NCBI GenBank assembly: GCA_031556065.1
Contig: JAVBTR010000028.1
Coordinates: 1 to 30,472 of the forward strand
Reading direction: 5' to 3'
From: JAVBTR01 sp031556065
Lineage (GTDB): Bacteria > Bacillota > Clostridia > Christensenellales > Aristaeellaceae
Length of the DNA: 30,472 nt
Numbering within the stretch: the stretch's first letter is position 1; every line of letters starts with the position of its first letter. Made by a program: the position numbers and the translations under genes. Below, in pieces: positions 24,004 to 30,472 of this stretch. The notes beneath the pieces were generated by a model that saw only the letters and a program-made list of their open reading frames with translations, did no database searches and was not told where the DNA came from.

Positions 24004-25265
24004 GCCATGGAAAGCTTTACCAGGTACGCTCCGTGAGCCGGAATGGTTTTCTTAAGGCAATCTTGGTTTACAGCCAGGGCTTCGCCTGTCCACACATCGG
24101 TGCATGAGGTGAATGCGCCTTCCGGCATGGCGGCGGATACTTCCTGGGGTTCATCCGCTAAATTGAATAGGGCTACATACACGCTGCCGTCGTCATCGTT
24201 GGTGATCCAGGCAGCGTGCTTTTCATTTAGCGAAAGCTGGCGGGCGCCGCTTGAATGCTTCAAAAGGCGCAAAACCGGTTTGTGGGTAATGAGCTTCAAG
24301 GTCCATTCATCGTTATCGGGCAAATTGCCGCCCATCATCATGGGGGAACGGAACAGGCACCATAAGGTCATCACGGTGATCTGCTCATCCTTGGTGAAAC
24401 GGGTCATTTCTCCGCCGTTTTTGAATTTTCTTAGCGTTCCAAGGGGCAGCATATCGCAGTCCGGCCAATTGCCGGGGGATACATGGCTTTGCCAAAGCTC
24501 GCAGCGCTTGAACATATTGTAAAGGCTGGGCCAATGATCCCAGAAATCCCCCGTCATGCGCCACATGTTGGCGTTTTGTTTTAAATGCCAGGCATGGTCA
24601 ATGGGGGCGGGGCCGGGGGACAGGGAAAGCACCATATCCCGGCCGCAGCGGTCTATGGCCAGGCGGATCATTTCTATTTCTCTGGCGGCTGAATAAGGGT
24701 TTTGAGGCTTGAATTCTGTGTTGCAGATATCGTCCACCTTAACGAAATCCACATCCCAGGAGGCGTAAAGCTGGAAAATAGAATCGTAATAGCACTGGGC
24801 ATCCTTGGCATCGGGGTTCACACCGTACATGTCGGTGTTCCAGGGGCAAAGGGAATAGCTTTGGGCGATGGAACGGGCAGTTACGGCGGTGTCTTTAACG
24901 GCTGTGTTTTGGTGTACCGCCTGCCTTGGAATGCCCCGCATAATATGGATGCCAAATTTCAACCCCATACTGTGGATTTCGTCGCTGATAGCCTTGAAGC
25001 CGGAAGGAAAGCGGTTGGGAGCGGGAATCAGGCGGGAATATTCATCCATGCAAAGTTCGGCAAAGGCATTGTATTCGGTGGAATTGGCCAACGGCTCTGC
25101 CCACTCGATATCACACACCACATATTCATAGCCGGATTGCTTTAAATGTTTTTCCATGTATCGGGCATTTGCCAGCAGCTCCTCTTCGTTAATGGAAGCG
25201 CCATAGCAATCCCAGCTGTTCCACCCCATGGGAGGGGTAAGGGCCACCAGATCTTTTTTAAGCAT
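24000..25265 (-). CDS. GH27 family glycosidase (alpha-galactosidase-like)
   Basis: A 421-residue glycoside hydrolase of clan GH-D, family 27. The N terminus has the hallmark P-P-M-G-W-N-S-W-D-C-Y. The likely nucleophile is D178 in F-V-K-V-D-D, and the acid/base is probably D240 in M-T-G-D-F-W-D. A small C-terminal beta domain completes it. Family members cut alpha-galactosides, alpha-N-acetylgalactosaminides or beta-L-arabinopyranosides. The changed nucleophile motif (K-V-D-D rather than K-Y-D-N) leaves the substrate open. There is no signal peptide. The ATG at 25265 is chosen because AGGAGA lies seven bases upstream, and an in-frame TTG at 25283 precedes that site. It is divergent from the GH51 gene with a 105-base shared control region. 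Confidence 0.85.
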   Translation of the reverse strand: MLKKDLVALTPPMGWNSWDCYGASINEEELLANARYMEKHLKQSGYEYVVCDIEWAEPLANSTEYNAFAELCMDEYSRLIPAPNRFPSGFKAISDEIHSMGLKFGIHIMRGIPRQAVHQNTAVKDTAVTARSIAQSYSLCPWNTDMYGVNPDAKDAQCYYDSIFQLYASWDVDFVKVDDICNTEFKPQNPYSAAREIEMIRLAIDRCGRDMVLSLSPGPAPIDHAWHLKQNANMWRMTGDFWDHWPSLYNMFKRCELWQSHVSPGNWPDCDMLPLGTLRKFKNGGEMTRFTKDEQITVMTLWCLFRSPMMMGGNLPDNDEWTLKLITHKPVLRLLKHSSGARQLSLNEKHAAWITNDDDGSVYVALFNLADEPQEVSAAMPEGAFTSCTDVWTGEALAVNQDCLKKTIPAHGAYLVKLSMA

Positions 25266-25370
25266 CTCAAAATCTCCTAGCAAAATAAGCTAAATAAGTT
25301 TTCGGCAGCGGCAGGGATAAACCCTTCATAAAGCGAATGTGTAGGCAGCGAAAAATAAAGGAGCTTGACA

Positions 25371-26843
25371 ATGAATAAGATTACCATCAACGCCAACCGG
25401 CAAAAGGGGACCATTAACAAGAATATTTACGGCCATTTTTCAGAGCATCTGGGTCGCTGTATCTATCAGGGCTTGTTTGTGGGGAAGGATAGCCCTATTC
25501 CTAACAAAAACGGTATGCGCACCGATGTGGTGGAAGCTTTAAAGAACATCCATGTGCCCCTGCTTCGCTGGCCCGGCGGCTGCTTTGCGGATGAATACCA
25601 TTGGGAAGACGGCGTTGGCCCTATGGAAAACCGCAAGCGCATGGTGAACACCAACTGGGGCGGCGTGGTGGAGGATAACTCCTTTGGCACCCACGAATTT
25701 TTAGAGCTTTGTGAGCAAATTGGCTGCGAGCCTTATATTAATGCCAATGTGGGCTCCGGCACGGTGCGGGAAATGGCCGAATGGGTGGAATACCTAAACA
25801 GCGAAGGGGATTCTACTGTGGTGCAAAAGCGCTGGCAAAATGGCCGCAAGGATCCTTTCAATGTGAAATATTGGGGTGTTGGCAACGAAAGCTGGGGCTG
25901 CGGCGGCAATATGCGGCCGGAATTTTACGCGGATGAATACCGCCGCTACCAAACCTATTGCCGCAACTATGGCAACAATAAGCTCTACCGTATTGCCTGT
26001 GGGGCCAGTGCCCAAGACTATAACTGGACAGATGTGGTAATGAAAAACGCGGGCAGAATGATGGATGCCATTACCCTGCATTATTACACCCTGCCTACCG
26101 GCGATTGGCAAAGTTCAAAAGGCAGCGCGACCCAGTTCGATACGCCCATGTATTATAAGACGCTGAAGGCCACGCTGTTCATGGAAGAGCTGCTGCAAAA
26201 CCATTTGGAGATTATGAACCGCTACGATCCGAAACATAAGGTGGGCCTGATCGTGGACGAATGGGGTACCTGGTACGATGTGGAGCCGGGCACCAATCCC
26301 GGATTTTTATACCAGCAAAACACCATGCGGGATGCCATGATCGCTGCCCTTAACCTGGATATTTTCAATGCCCACTGCGACCGGGTGGTGATGACCAATA
26401 TTGCCCAGATGGTGAACGTATTGCAGGCGGTGGTTTTGACCGAAGGGGATAGAATGGTTTTAACCCCCACCTACCATGTGTTCGATCTATATCAGAATCA
26501 TCAAGACGCAGTTTGCGTGGACGCGTTTATTCAAACCAAGCAGGTGGGCACGGAAGAACACCAGGTTCCCATGCTAAGCTGCACGGCTTCTGTTAAAAAC
26601 GGCGCTATGACCGTTACTGTTACCAATACCAGTGCAGATGAAAAGGCGGATGTTCAAATCAACCTGGATGGCTTTGAAGCAAAGCAAGTTGCCGGGCGGA
26701 TTCTATGCGATAAAATCGATGCCTATAACGATTTTGAAAATGCGTCGGTTGCTGTCAAGGCCTTTGATGGCGCTAAACTAAACGGGGCCATCCTCAGCGT
26801 GTCCTTGCCTCCTTGCTCGGTCACAGAGCTTGTTTTAAAGTGA
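25371..26843 (+). CDS. Alpha-L-arabinofuranosidase, GH51
   Basis: A 490-residue intracellular GH51 enzyme that removes alpha-L-arabinofuranose from arabino-oligosaccharides. The acid/base is E173 in G-V-G-N-E-S-W-G and the nucleophile E297 in V-D-E-W-G-T-W. R-W-P-G-G-C-F-A-D-E-Y-H-W is the conserved substrate-site segment. The C-terminal beta domain follows. The length is usual for the family and no signal peptide is present. The ATG at 25371 follows AAAGGAG. A TTG at 25365 is too close to that site. No convincing promoter was found in the 105 bases shared with the divergent GH27 gene. Its stop overlaps the start of the next small gene. Confidence 0.95.
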   Translation: MNKITINANRQKGTINKNIYGHFSEHLGRCIYQGLFVGKDSPIPNKNGMRTDVVEALKNIHVPLLRWPGGCFADEYHWEDGVGPMENRKRMVNTNWGGVVEDNSFGTHEFLELCEQIGCEPYINANVGSGTVREMAEWVEYLNSEGDSTVVQKRWQNGRKDPFNVKYWGVGNESWGCGGNMRPEFYADEYRRYQTYCRNYGNNKLYRIACGASAQDYNWTDVVMKNAGRMMDAITLHYYTLPTGDWQSSKGSATQFDTPMYYKTLKATLFMEELLQNHLEIMNRYDPKHKVGLIVDEWGTWYDVEPGTNPGFLYQQNTMRDAMIAALNLDIFNAHCDRVVMTNIAQMVNVLQAVVLTEGDRMVLTPTYHVFDLYQNHQDAVCVDAFIQTKQVGTEEHQVPMLSCTASVKNGAMTVTVTNTSADEKADVQINLDGFEAKQVAGRILCDKIDAYNDFENASVAVKAFDGAKLNGAILSVSLPPCSVTELVLK

Positions 26844-27082
26844 TCTGTCCTGGCTGCCTTATAAAGGATATGGCCAACGAGAAGCCCCTGTATGAACTGA
26901 TACAGGAGCTTCTTTCCAATATGGAGAACAAAACGCCAAAGGAAATGTACGAAAGCCGCCTTGGAAAATGCAAAGAGTGCAAGTATCTTCAAGGCGGCAT
27001 GTGCGGACTGTGTGGTTGTTTTGTGGAGGTCCGGGCAGCAGGGACCACCCATTACTGCCCAGATACCCCTAAACGCTGGTAG
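26840..27082 (+). CDS. Small eight-cysteine protein (DUF6171-like)
   Basis: An 80-residue protein, probably starting at the GTG at 26840, which overlaps the arabinofuranosidase stop (GTGA). It then begins M-I-C-P-G-C-L-I-K-D-M. Eight cysteines form three groups, C3/C6, C44/C47 and C55/C58/C60, plus C73. The core is C-K-E-C-K-Y-L-Q-G-G-M-C-G-L-C-G-C-F-V-E. This looks like a small metal-binding protein, and the pattern resembles the uncharacterised Bacillota family DUF6171 as I remember it. The ribosome binding site is weak, as expected for coupled translation. Its last 14 bases overlap the convergent MATE gene. The function is unknown. The overlap suggests co-expression with the glycosidase but not a shared role. 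Confidence 0.7.
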   Translation: MICPGCLIKDMANEKPLYELIQELLSNMENKTPKEMYESRLGKCKECKYLQGGMCGLCGCFVEVRAAGTTHYCPDTPKRW

Positions 27083-28451
27083 GAACGGTTCCAAGCTGTT
27101 TCATGGCCTTTTTGAACACCACCATGAACATGACAATCGTGGTAAGCACGGCAACCACATCAGCGATGGGTTCAGCCATGAATACAGCCATGGCTTTATC
27201 CTGCATGAAGTGAGGCAAGATGTAGATCAAGGGGATTAACACCAGAACCTTTCTGAGCAGTGCTAGAAAGACGGAAGTGGTGGCGTTGCCGATGGCGATA
27301 AAGGTTTGCTGGCAAGAGATTTGCACCCCTAACAGAAGCGAGGCGGCCATGTATATCCGAATAGAACGGGCAGCATAGGCGATCAGCTCCGTATCGGTTG
27401 TGAAGATGCCGATGAAGGTTTGAGGAATGAACATGGCAATGGCCCAGATCAAGATCGTATACCCGAAGCCCACGGCGACAGTAAATTTGAAGGTTTTTTG
27501 AACCCGCTGGGCGTTTTTTGCGCCGTAATTATAGCTGATAATGGGCTGGGCACCTTGGGTAAGGCCAATAAGAGGTAAGAGGGAAAACTGCATAAGGGTA
27601 GCTAGAATGGTCATAGAACCTACGGCCAAATCCCCACCGTAGCGCTGGAGTGAAGCGTTAAAGCAGATGGTGATAACACCTTCCGTGGCTTGCATGATAA
27701 ACGGAGCCAGCCCTAAAGCCAGGCAGGGAAGAATGACGTTGCCCTTTAAAATCAGGTTTTTCTTTTTTATTTTAATTTGAGTACGTTTACCGCATAGAAA
27801 CCAAATAACAAACACGGCAGATACAGCCTGGGAAAGAATGGTGGCCCAGGCCGCCCCTTTGACGCCCATGTTGAAAACAAAAATGAATACAGGATCCAGC
27901 ACAATGTTCAATACTGCGCCGATCAGCACCGTTACCATACTGATTTTGGCAAAGCCCTGAGCGGATACGAAGGCGTTCAGGCCCAGGGTCAGCTGAACGA
28001 ATACAGTACCGATGGCATAAACCCGCATATAATCCATGGCGTAGCCGATGGTGTTTTCACTGGCCCCAAAGAGCATGAGCATGGGTTCTGCGAACAAAAG
28101 CAGTATAACAGTCAGGCCGATACCCAAGAGCGCTAAAACAGTGGTGCAGTTACCCAGAATCTTTTCACCTTCGCCCTTTTTACCTTCGCCCATGCGAATA
28201 GAGGCCTTTGGTGCGCCCCCCATGCCCGCCAAAGCCGCAAAGGCTGTGACGATCATAATCAAGGGCATGCAAACCCCAAGGCCCGTTAAAGCTTGGGCGC
28301 CAACAGTCGGAATACGGCCAACATAAACCCTATCCACCATGTTGTATAATACGTTTACAATTTGCGCCGTAATGGCGGGCAGGGAAAGGCTGAATAGCAG
28401 TTTGCCGATGCTGCCGTTTTTTAGGTCTGCGCTTTGATTAGAGGTGCTCAT
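27069..28451 (-). CDS. MATE family multidrug efflux transporter
   Basis: A 460-residue integral membrane protein of the MATE (NorM/DinF-like) family, which exports drugs or metabolites in exchange for Na+ or H+. The chain is a run of hydrophobic segments consistent with twelve helices in two halves, with family-like stretches such as P-A-I-T-A-Q-I-V-N-V-L-Y-N-M-V-D in helix 1 and G-L-T-Q-G-A-Q-P-I-I-S-Y-N-Y-G-A in the second half. The ATG at 28451 follows AAAGGAGAG. The start overlaps the marR gene by 14 bases, so both are made from one transcript. The substrate is not predictable. Confidence 0.93.
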   Translation of the reverse strand: MSTSNQSADLKNGSIGKLLFSLSLPAITAQIVNVLYNMVDRVYVGRIPTVGAQALTGLGVCMPLIMIVTAFAALAGMGGAPKASIRMGEGKKGEGEKILGNCTTVLALLGIGLTVILLLFAEPMLMLFGASENTIGYAMDYMRVYAIGTVFVQLTLGLNAFVSAQGFAKISMVTVLIGAVLNIVLDPVFIFVFNMGVKGAAWATILSQAVSAVFVIWFLCGKRTQIKIKKKNLILKGNVILPCLALGLAPFIMQATEGVITICFNASLQRYGGDLAVGSMTILATLMQFSLLPLIGLTQGAQPIISYNYGAKNAQRVQKTFKFTVAVGFGYTILIWAIAMFIPQTFIGIFTTDTELIAYAARSIRIYMAASLLLGVQISCQQTFIAIGNATTSVFLALLRKVLVLIPLIYILPHFMQDKAMAVFMAEPIADVVAVLTTIVMFMVVFKKAMKQLGTVPTSV

Positions 28452-28890
28452 AGGTTTTGCTCTCCTTTTCCAATAGGGTGGATAGTTTTTTCGAGGTGGC
28501 GATAAAGGCAGCCAGTTCCTGGGGTGTAAGGTTTTCTGTCAGTAGCCGCCCAAAGGCTTCTTGAGCCTTTTGAAGGGCCTTCACCGCAGGTAAGGCCACC
28601 GGCAAAATGCGCAGGTGAGTACTGCGACGGTCTTTTTCATCCTTTTCGTAGGAAAGATACCCTCGGGCCAAAAGGCTTTTAACGGACTTGCTTACCAAAG
28701 AACGGGAAATAGCGCGATAGCGAACCACATCCATGGCCGTATCGTAGGTTGGGTTATTGGCCAGAAACAAAAGCACATCGCTTTCGTTTTGTGTTAGAGA
28801 ATAAGGCTGGGTTGCCCGTTGGCAATGGGTTTCGTATACCTTGGATAGCTTAAACGCTGCCTCCAGGGTGGGACGTAAAGCGGCGTTCAT
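28438..28890 (-). CDS. MarR-family transcriptional regulator
   Basis: A 150-residue winged helix-turn-helix protein of the MarR family. The DNA-binding domain spans about residues 31-100, with the recognition helix around S62-L74 and the wing marked by D-E-K-D-R-R-S (84-90). The ATG at 28890 follows AGGAGG. It sits directly before and overlaps the MATE pump gene, the classic arrangement in which the regulator represses itself and the pump until a ligand binds. A perfect inverted repeat between its promoter and its start is the likely operator. Confidence 0.93.
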   Translation of the reverse strand: MNAALRPTLEAAFKLSKVYETHCQRATQPYSLTQNESDVLLFLANNPTYDTAMDVVRYRAISRSLVSKSVKSLLARGYLSYEKDEKDRRSTHLRILPVALPAVKALQKAQEAFGRLLTENLTPQELAAFIATSKKLSTLLEKESKTYEHL

Positions 28891-28907
28891 GGTTCACCTC
28901 CTAAAAT

Positions 28908-28923
28908 GGTTCATTTTTGAACC
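28908..28923. promoter_or_regulatory. Probable MarR operator
   Basis: GGTTCA-TTTT-TGAACC is a perfect 16-base inverted repeat lying at about the transcription start and first transcribed bases of the marR-MATE operon. A third GGTTCA half-site is at 28891-28896, next to the start codon. The place and symmetry suit a dimeric MarR repressor. Confidence 0.72.
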
Positions 28924-28930
28924 GTTGAAT

Positions 28931-28959
28931 AGTGTACTGCTTTTGGGAGGTTAAGTCAA
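28931..28959 (-). promoter_or_regulatory. Promoter of the marR-MATE operon
   Basis: On the minus strand TTGACT (28959-28954), a 17-base spacer and TACACT (28936-28931) give a good vegetative promoter. The start of transcription, near 28924, falls at the edge of the inverted repeat, so a bound repressor would block it. Confidence 0.78.
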
Positions 28960-28962
28960 GAC

Positions 28963-28991
28963 CAAAAAAGAAAAAACCGCCGGAATGGCGG
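28963..28991 (-). terminator. Intrinsic terminator after the signal peptidase gene
   Basis: Read on the minus strand, CCGCC-ATTCC-GGCGG (28991-28977) forms a 5-bp GC stem followed by a run of T residues broken by single C and A/G bases (28976-28963). It lies 8 bases after the signal peptidase stop and ends just before the marR -35 box, so it insulates the two units. Confidence 0.78.
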
Positions 28992-28998
28992 CTAATTT

Positions 28999-29514
28999 TT
29001 AGTTGATGCTGCGTATTTGGTCGAAGGGATAAAGCACTGCCCGTACATGGGAAACGATTTGGGAGCGCTTCAAGGGGCCGATTAAGTGGGAATCGTTAGA
29101 ATTGTTGCGGTTATCGCCCAGAACAAAGTATTCATCCTCCGGCACAAGTGTTTCAGCCATGGTGTAGTAGATGGGCTGGGAAAGATACTCTTCCTGGCAT
29201 TTTTCACCGTTCACATATAGGTAGCCATCCTTTACGGCTAATGTATCCCCAGGCAATCCCACAATGCGCTTCACGAAATTTTCCGTTCGCCCCTGGTAGT
29301 GGCAGATGATCACATCAAAACGGTTGGGACCGGAAAAAAGGTAATCGTACTTGGTGGTGAACATGACTTCCTCGTTATGGAGGGTGGTTTCCATTGAACG
29401 GCCATCCACCTTATAGGGTTCAAAAACAAAGGCGCGAATGGGCAGGGCGATGACTACTGCGGCTAACAAACAGCCGCCCCATTCCAATAGTTCCCGTTTC
29501 CAGCTTTTTTTCAT
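28999..29514 (-). CDS. lepB: Signal peptidase I
   Basis: A 171-residue type I signal peptidase of the Gram-positive (SipS) type, which cuts signal peptides from exported proteins on the outer face of the membrane. One N-terminal membrane segment (about 11-30) anchors it. The catalytic serine is S40 in D-G-R-S-M-E and the general base is K82 in V-K-R-I-V-G-L-P-G-D. The G-D-N-R-N-N-S-N-D-S box follows at 133-142. The ATG at 29514 has AAAGGATG upstream. The frame open to 29616 would run into the small gene before it. It is the third gene of the ECF operon, 13 bases after the small membrane protein. Confidence 0.94.
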   Translation of the reverse strand: MKKSWKRELLEWGGCLLAAVVIALPIRAFVFEPYKVDGRSMETTLHNEEVMFTTKYDYLFSGPNRFDVIICHYQGRTENFVKRIVGLPGDTLAVKDGYLYVNGEKCQEEYLSQPIYYTMAETLVPEDEYFVLGDNRNNSNDSHLIGPLKRSQIVSHVRAVLYPFDQIRSIN

Positions 29515-29527
29515 ATAGTCGCATCCT

Positions 29528-29704
29528 TTAAAGTAAGGTAAGGGCAGCGCCTCCCGCTGGCATGAAGGCAACGAAAAGGGTACAGGCGGCGAAGACCAGG
29601 GCTTTGAAGCAGGCAAAGGGTTCTTTTGAAGAAAACAATCTAAAGGCCTTTTCTGTCTTGCTAAGTTGATCTGCGCGTATCATGATCTGGTTAAAACGGT
29701 TCAT
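29528..29704 (-). CDS. Small single-pass membrane protein of unknown function
   Basis: A 58-residue protein with a charged N-terminal half (about residues 1-30) and one hydrophobic segment (about 33-58) reaching the C terminus. No family is recognised. The ATG at 29704 overlaps the sigma factor stop (ATGA) and has AGGAGG seven bases upstream. Another ATG at 29710 lies too close to that site. The place right after an ECF sigma gene, where anti-sigma factors usually sit, and the cytoplasmic-tail-plus-one-helix layout make a minimal anti-sigma role conceivable. That is inference from position only. Confidence 0.6.
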   Translation of the reverse strand: MNRFNQIMIRADQLSKTEKAFRLFSSKEPFACFKALVFAACTLFVAFMPAGGAALTLL

Positions 29705-30225
29705 TGCCATTCCTCCTTAATGTGCTTGAGCAGTTTGCGCGTTCGGTGAAGCCGGATCTTGATTTGGGCGACGGATAGGTTGAATTGCTGGGCCAGGGCC
29801 TGGTAGCTTTTGTTTTCCAAAGCGTACGCGATAATCAGCTCCCTTTGCTCCTGGGGCAGAGCCAGAACCGCTCCCAGAAGGGATTGGTGGTATAGTTTAC
29901 ATACCAATGTGTTTTCGGGAGAAGCATCTGTTGCCATGTCCTGCTCCAAAGCCACCAGAATGGGCGAGCGCTTATACTTACGCAAAACATCGATGCATTT
30001 ATAGCGCAACAAGGACTTAAAATAGCCTTCAAAGGCAAGGGCTGGGTTGTATTGCTGCCGCTTTAGGTACAGGGCAGCGAAGCAATCCTGCACAGCATCC
30101 TCGGCCAAATCCCCAATAAGCGCCCCAGCGTAGTGCAGGGCCCTGTCATACCAAGCATTCACCAATTCCTCGAACGCGGCCATATCCCCATGCTGGCAGG
30201 CCGCCATCCGTTCCTCATCAGTCAC
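29701..30225 (-). CDS. RNA polymerase sigma factor, ECF subfamily
   Basis: A 174-residue ECF sigma factor with only the two conserved domains: region 2 at about 18-85 (A-E-D-A-V-Q-D-C-F, C-I-D-V-L-R-K) and region 4 at about 120-170 (L-P-Q-E-Q-R-E-L with a helix-turn-helix ending in I-R-L-H-R-T-R-K-L-L). The start is taken as the GTG at 30225 because AGGGGG lies seven bases upstream. The frame stays open into the hairpin tract, but those codons lie upstream of the predicted promoter. It is followed by a small membrane protein and signal peptidase I. Its own promoter looks like an ECF-type site, so it may activate itself. Confidence 0.9.
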   Translation of the reverse strand: MTDEERMAACQHGDMAAFEELVNAWYDRALHYAGALIGDLAEDAVQDCFAALYLKRQQYNPALAFEGYFKSLLRYKCIDVLRKYKRSPILVALEQDMATDASPENTLVCKLYHQSLLGAVLALPQEQRELIIAYALENKSYQALAQQFNLSVAQIKIRLHRTRKLLKHIKEEWQ

Positions 30226-30250
30226 CGTTTCACCCCCTTTCACTGACCTA

Positions 30251-30276
30251 TACGAAAAAAACCAAAGGAAGTTACA
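30251..30276 (-). promoter_or_regulatory. ECF-type promoter before the sigma gene
   Basis: On the minus strand TGTAAC (30276-30271), a 16-base spacer and CGTA (30254-30251) match the spacing and form of ECF promoters such as that of B. subtilis sigma-W (TGAAAC, 16 bases, CGTA). Inside the spacer is a T-run, also common in such sites. Transcription would start around 30244, leaving a leader of about 20 bases. It suggests positive autoregulation. Confidence 0.6.
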
Positions 30277-30301
30277 AAGATTTTTCTTAGGGAGAACGCG
30301 A

Positions 30302-30472
30302 GGCCCCCTTCTTTTTCGAAAGAAGGGGGCCCAGCGCGTCGACAAAGTCGACGCTTTCGTGCGACACCTGTGTCGCACGAGGGATTTCCCTCACTGCACT
30401 GTAAAATCTTCGATTTTACGGTCGTTTGTTCGGGCAAGGTAGGAATTTCTACGAAATTCCACCGAAAATCGC
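30302..30472. repeat. Modular hairpin repeat tract, right copy
   Basis: No gene is seen here. Successive perfect or near-perfect stems follow each other: a 13-bp stem GGCCCCCTTCTTT with loop TTCG (30302-30331), GCGTCGAC/GTCGACGC with loop AAA (30336-30354), TCGTGCGACAC/GTGTCGCACGA with loop CT (30357-30380), GAGGGA/TCCCTC with loop TT (30379-30392), GTAAAATC/GATTTTAC with loop TTC (30401-30419), and GGTAGGAATTTC/GAAATTCCACC with loop TAC (30438-30463). The last two are direct repeats of modules at the left end of the window. The tract lies upstream of the ECF promoter, so it is not part of that mRNA leader. Confidence 0.82.

Noticed and set aside
30226..30378. N-terminal extension of the ECF sigma factor into the hairpin tract
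   Set aside because: It would start upstream of the predicted promoter and encodes low-complexity, basic residues from the repeats. A GTG with a strong ribosome binding site lies at 30225.
1..30472. Window read as a closed circle (plasmid) because its two ends share sequence
   Set aside because: The shared ends are not identical: one stem base differs and 32 bases stand against 4 between the two modules. A circular overlap would match exactly. A dispersed repeat explains it better.
1..30472. CRISPR array, tRNA, rRNA, insertion sequence or prophage
   Set aside because: No regularly spaced direct repeats, cloverleaf-like stretches, transposase, integrase or phage structural genes were seen by eye. 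A covariance-model scan would be the decisive test for small RNAs.

Overview
The window looks like chromosomal DNA of a Gram-positive, low-to-mid GC anaerobe of the Clostridia (Bacillota), probably a gut or plant-fibre degrader. The pointers are strong AGGAGG-type ribosome binding sites, GTG starts, a B. subtilis-like inositol (iol) gene set with a DeoR-type regulator, small Bacillota-type genes, and many intracellular glycosidases. It holds about 25 genes, tightly packed, with no rRNA, tRNA, CRISPR array, transposase or phage gene. The organism assignment is inference from gene content.

Layout. (1) 1-220: a chain of small hairpins, a 24-base perfect palindrome and a strong intrinsic terminator for a gene outside the window. 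(2) 231-4298, minus strand: a GH105/GH88-type unsaturated glucuronyl hydrolase followed by a GH38 alpha-mannosidase. (3) 4397-14456, plus strand: an iolR-iolJ-iolC-iolA-iolG-iolB-iolD-iolE operon for myo-inositol breakdown to DHAP and acetyl-CoA. It has a near-consensus promoter and a tandem IolR-like operator, and after a hairpin-rich 271-base gap it is followed by one more TIM-barrel sugar isomerase/epimerase gene. (4) 14468-19041, minus strand: a translationally coupled operon of a split transketolase (N and C halves), a glycerol-kinase-like FGGY kinase and a fucose-isomerase-like aldose isomerase, divergent from a LacI-type regulator (19188-20192). This is the most interesting metabolic unit: it reads as isomerase, kinase, transketolase, the logic of D-apiose/D-apulose catabolism. 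(5) 20194-24003: malic enzyme, RlmA-type rRNA methyltransferase and adenine deaminase. (6) 24000-27082: GH27 glycosidase, GH51 alpha-L-arabinofuranosidase and a small eight-cysteine protein. (7) 27069-28890: MarR regulator and MATE efflux pump, with a visible promoter and operator. (8) 28999-30225: an operon of an ECF sigma factor, a 58-residue one-pass membrane protein and signal peptidase I, behind a promoter of ECF type. (9) 30302-30472: a second hairpin chain whose last part repeats the beginning of the window.

How it works together. All four glycosidases lack signal peptides, so they should act in the cytoplasm on imported plant-derived oligosaccharides or glycosides (arabinose, galactose, mannose, and rhamnogalacturonan or other uronide fragments). 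Inositol and a second sugar, probably a pentose, are funnelled into glycolysis and the pentose phosphate pathway. No transporter gene is present, so uptake must be encoded elsewhere.
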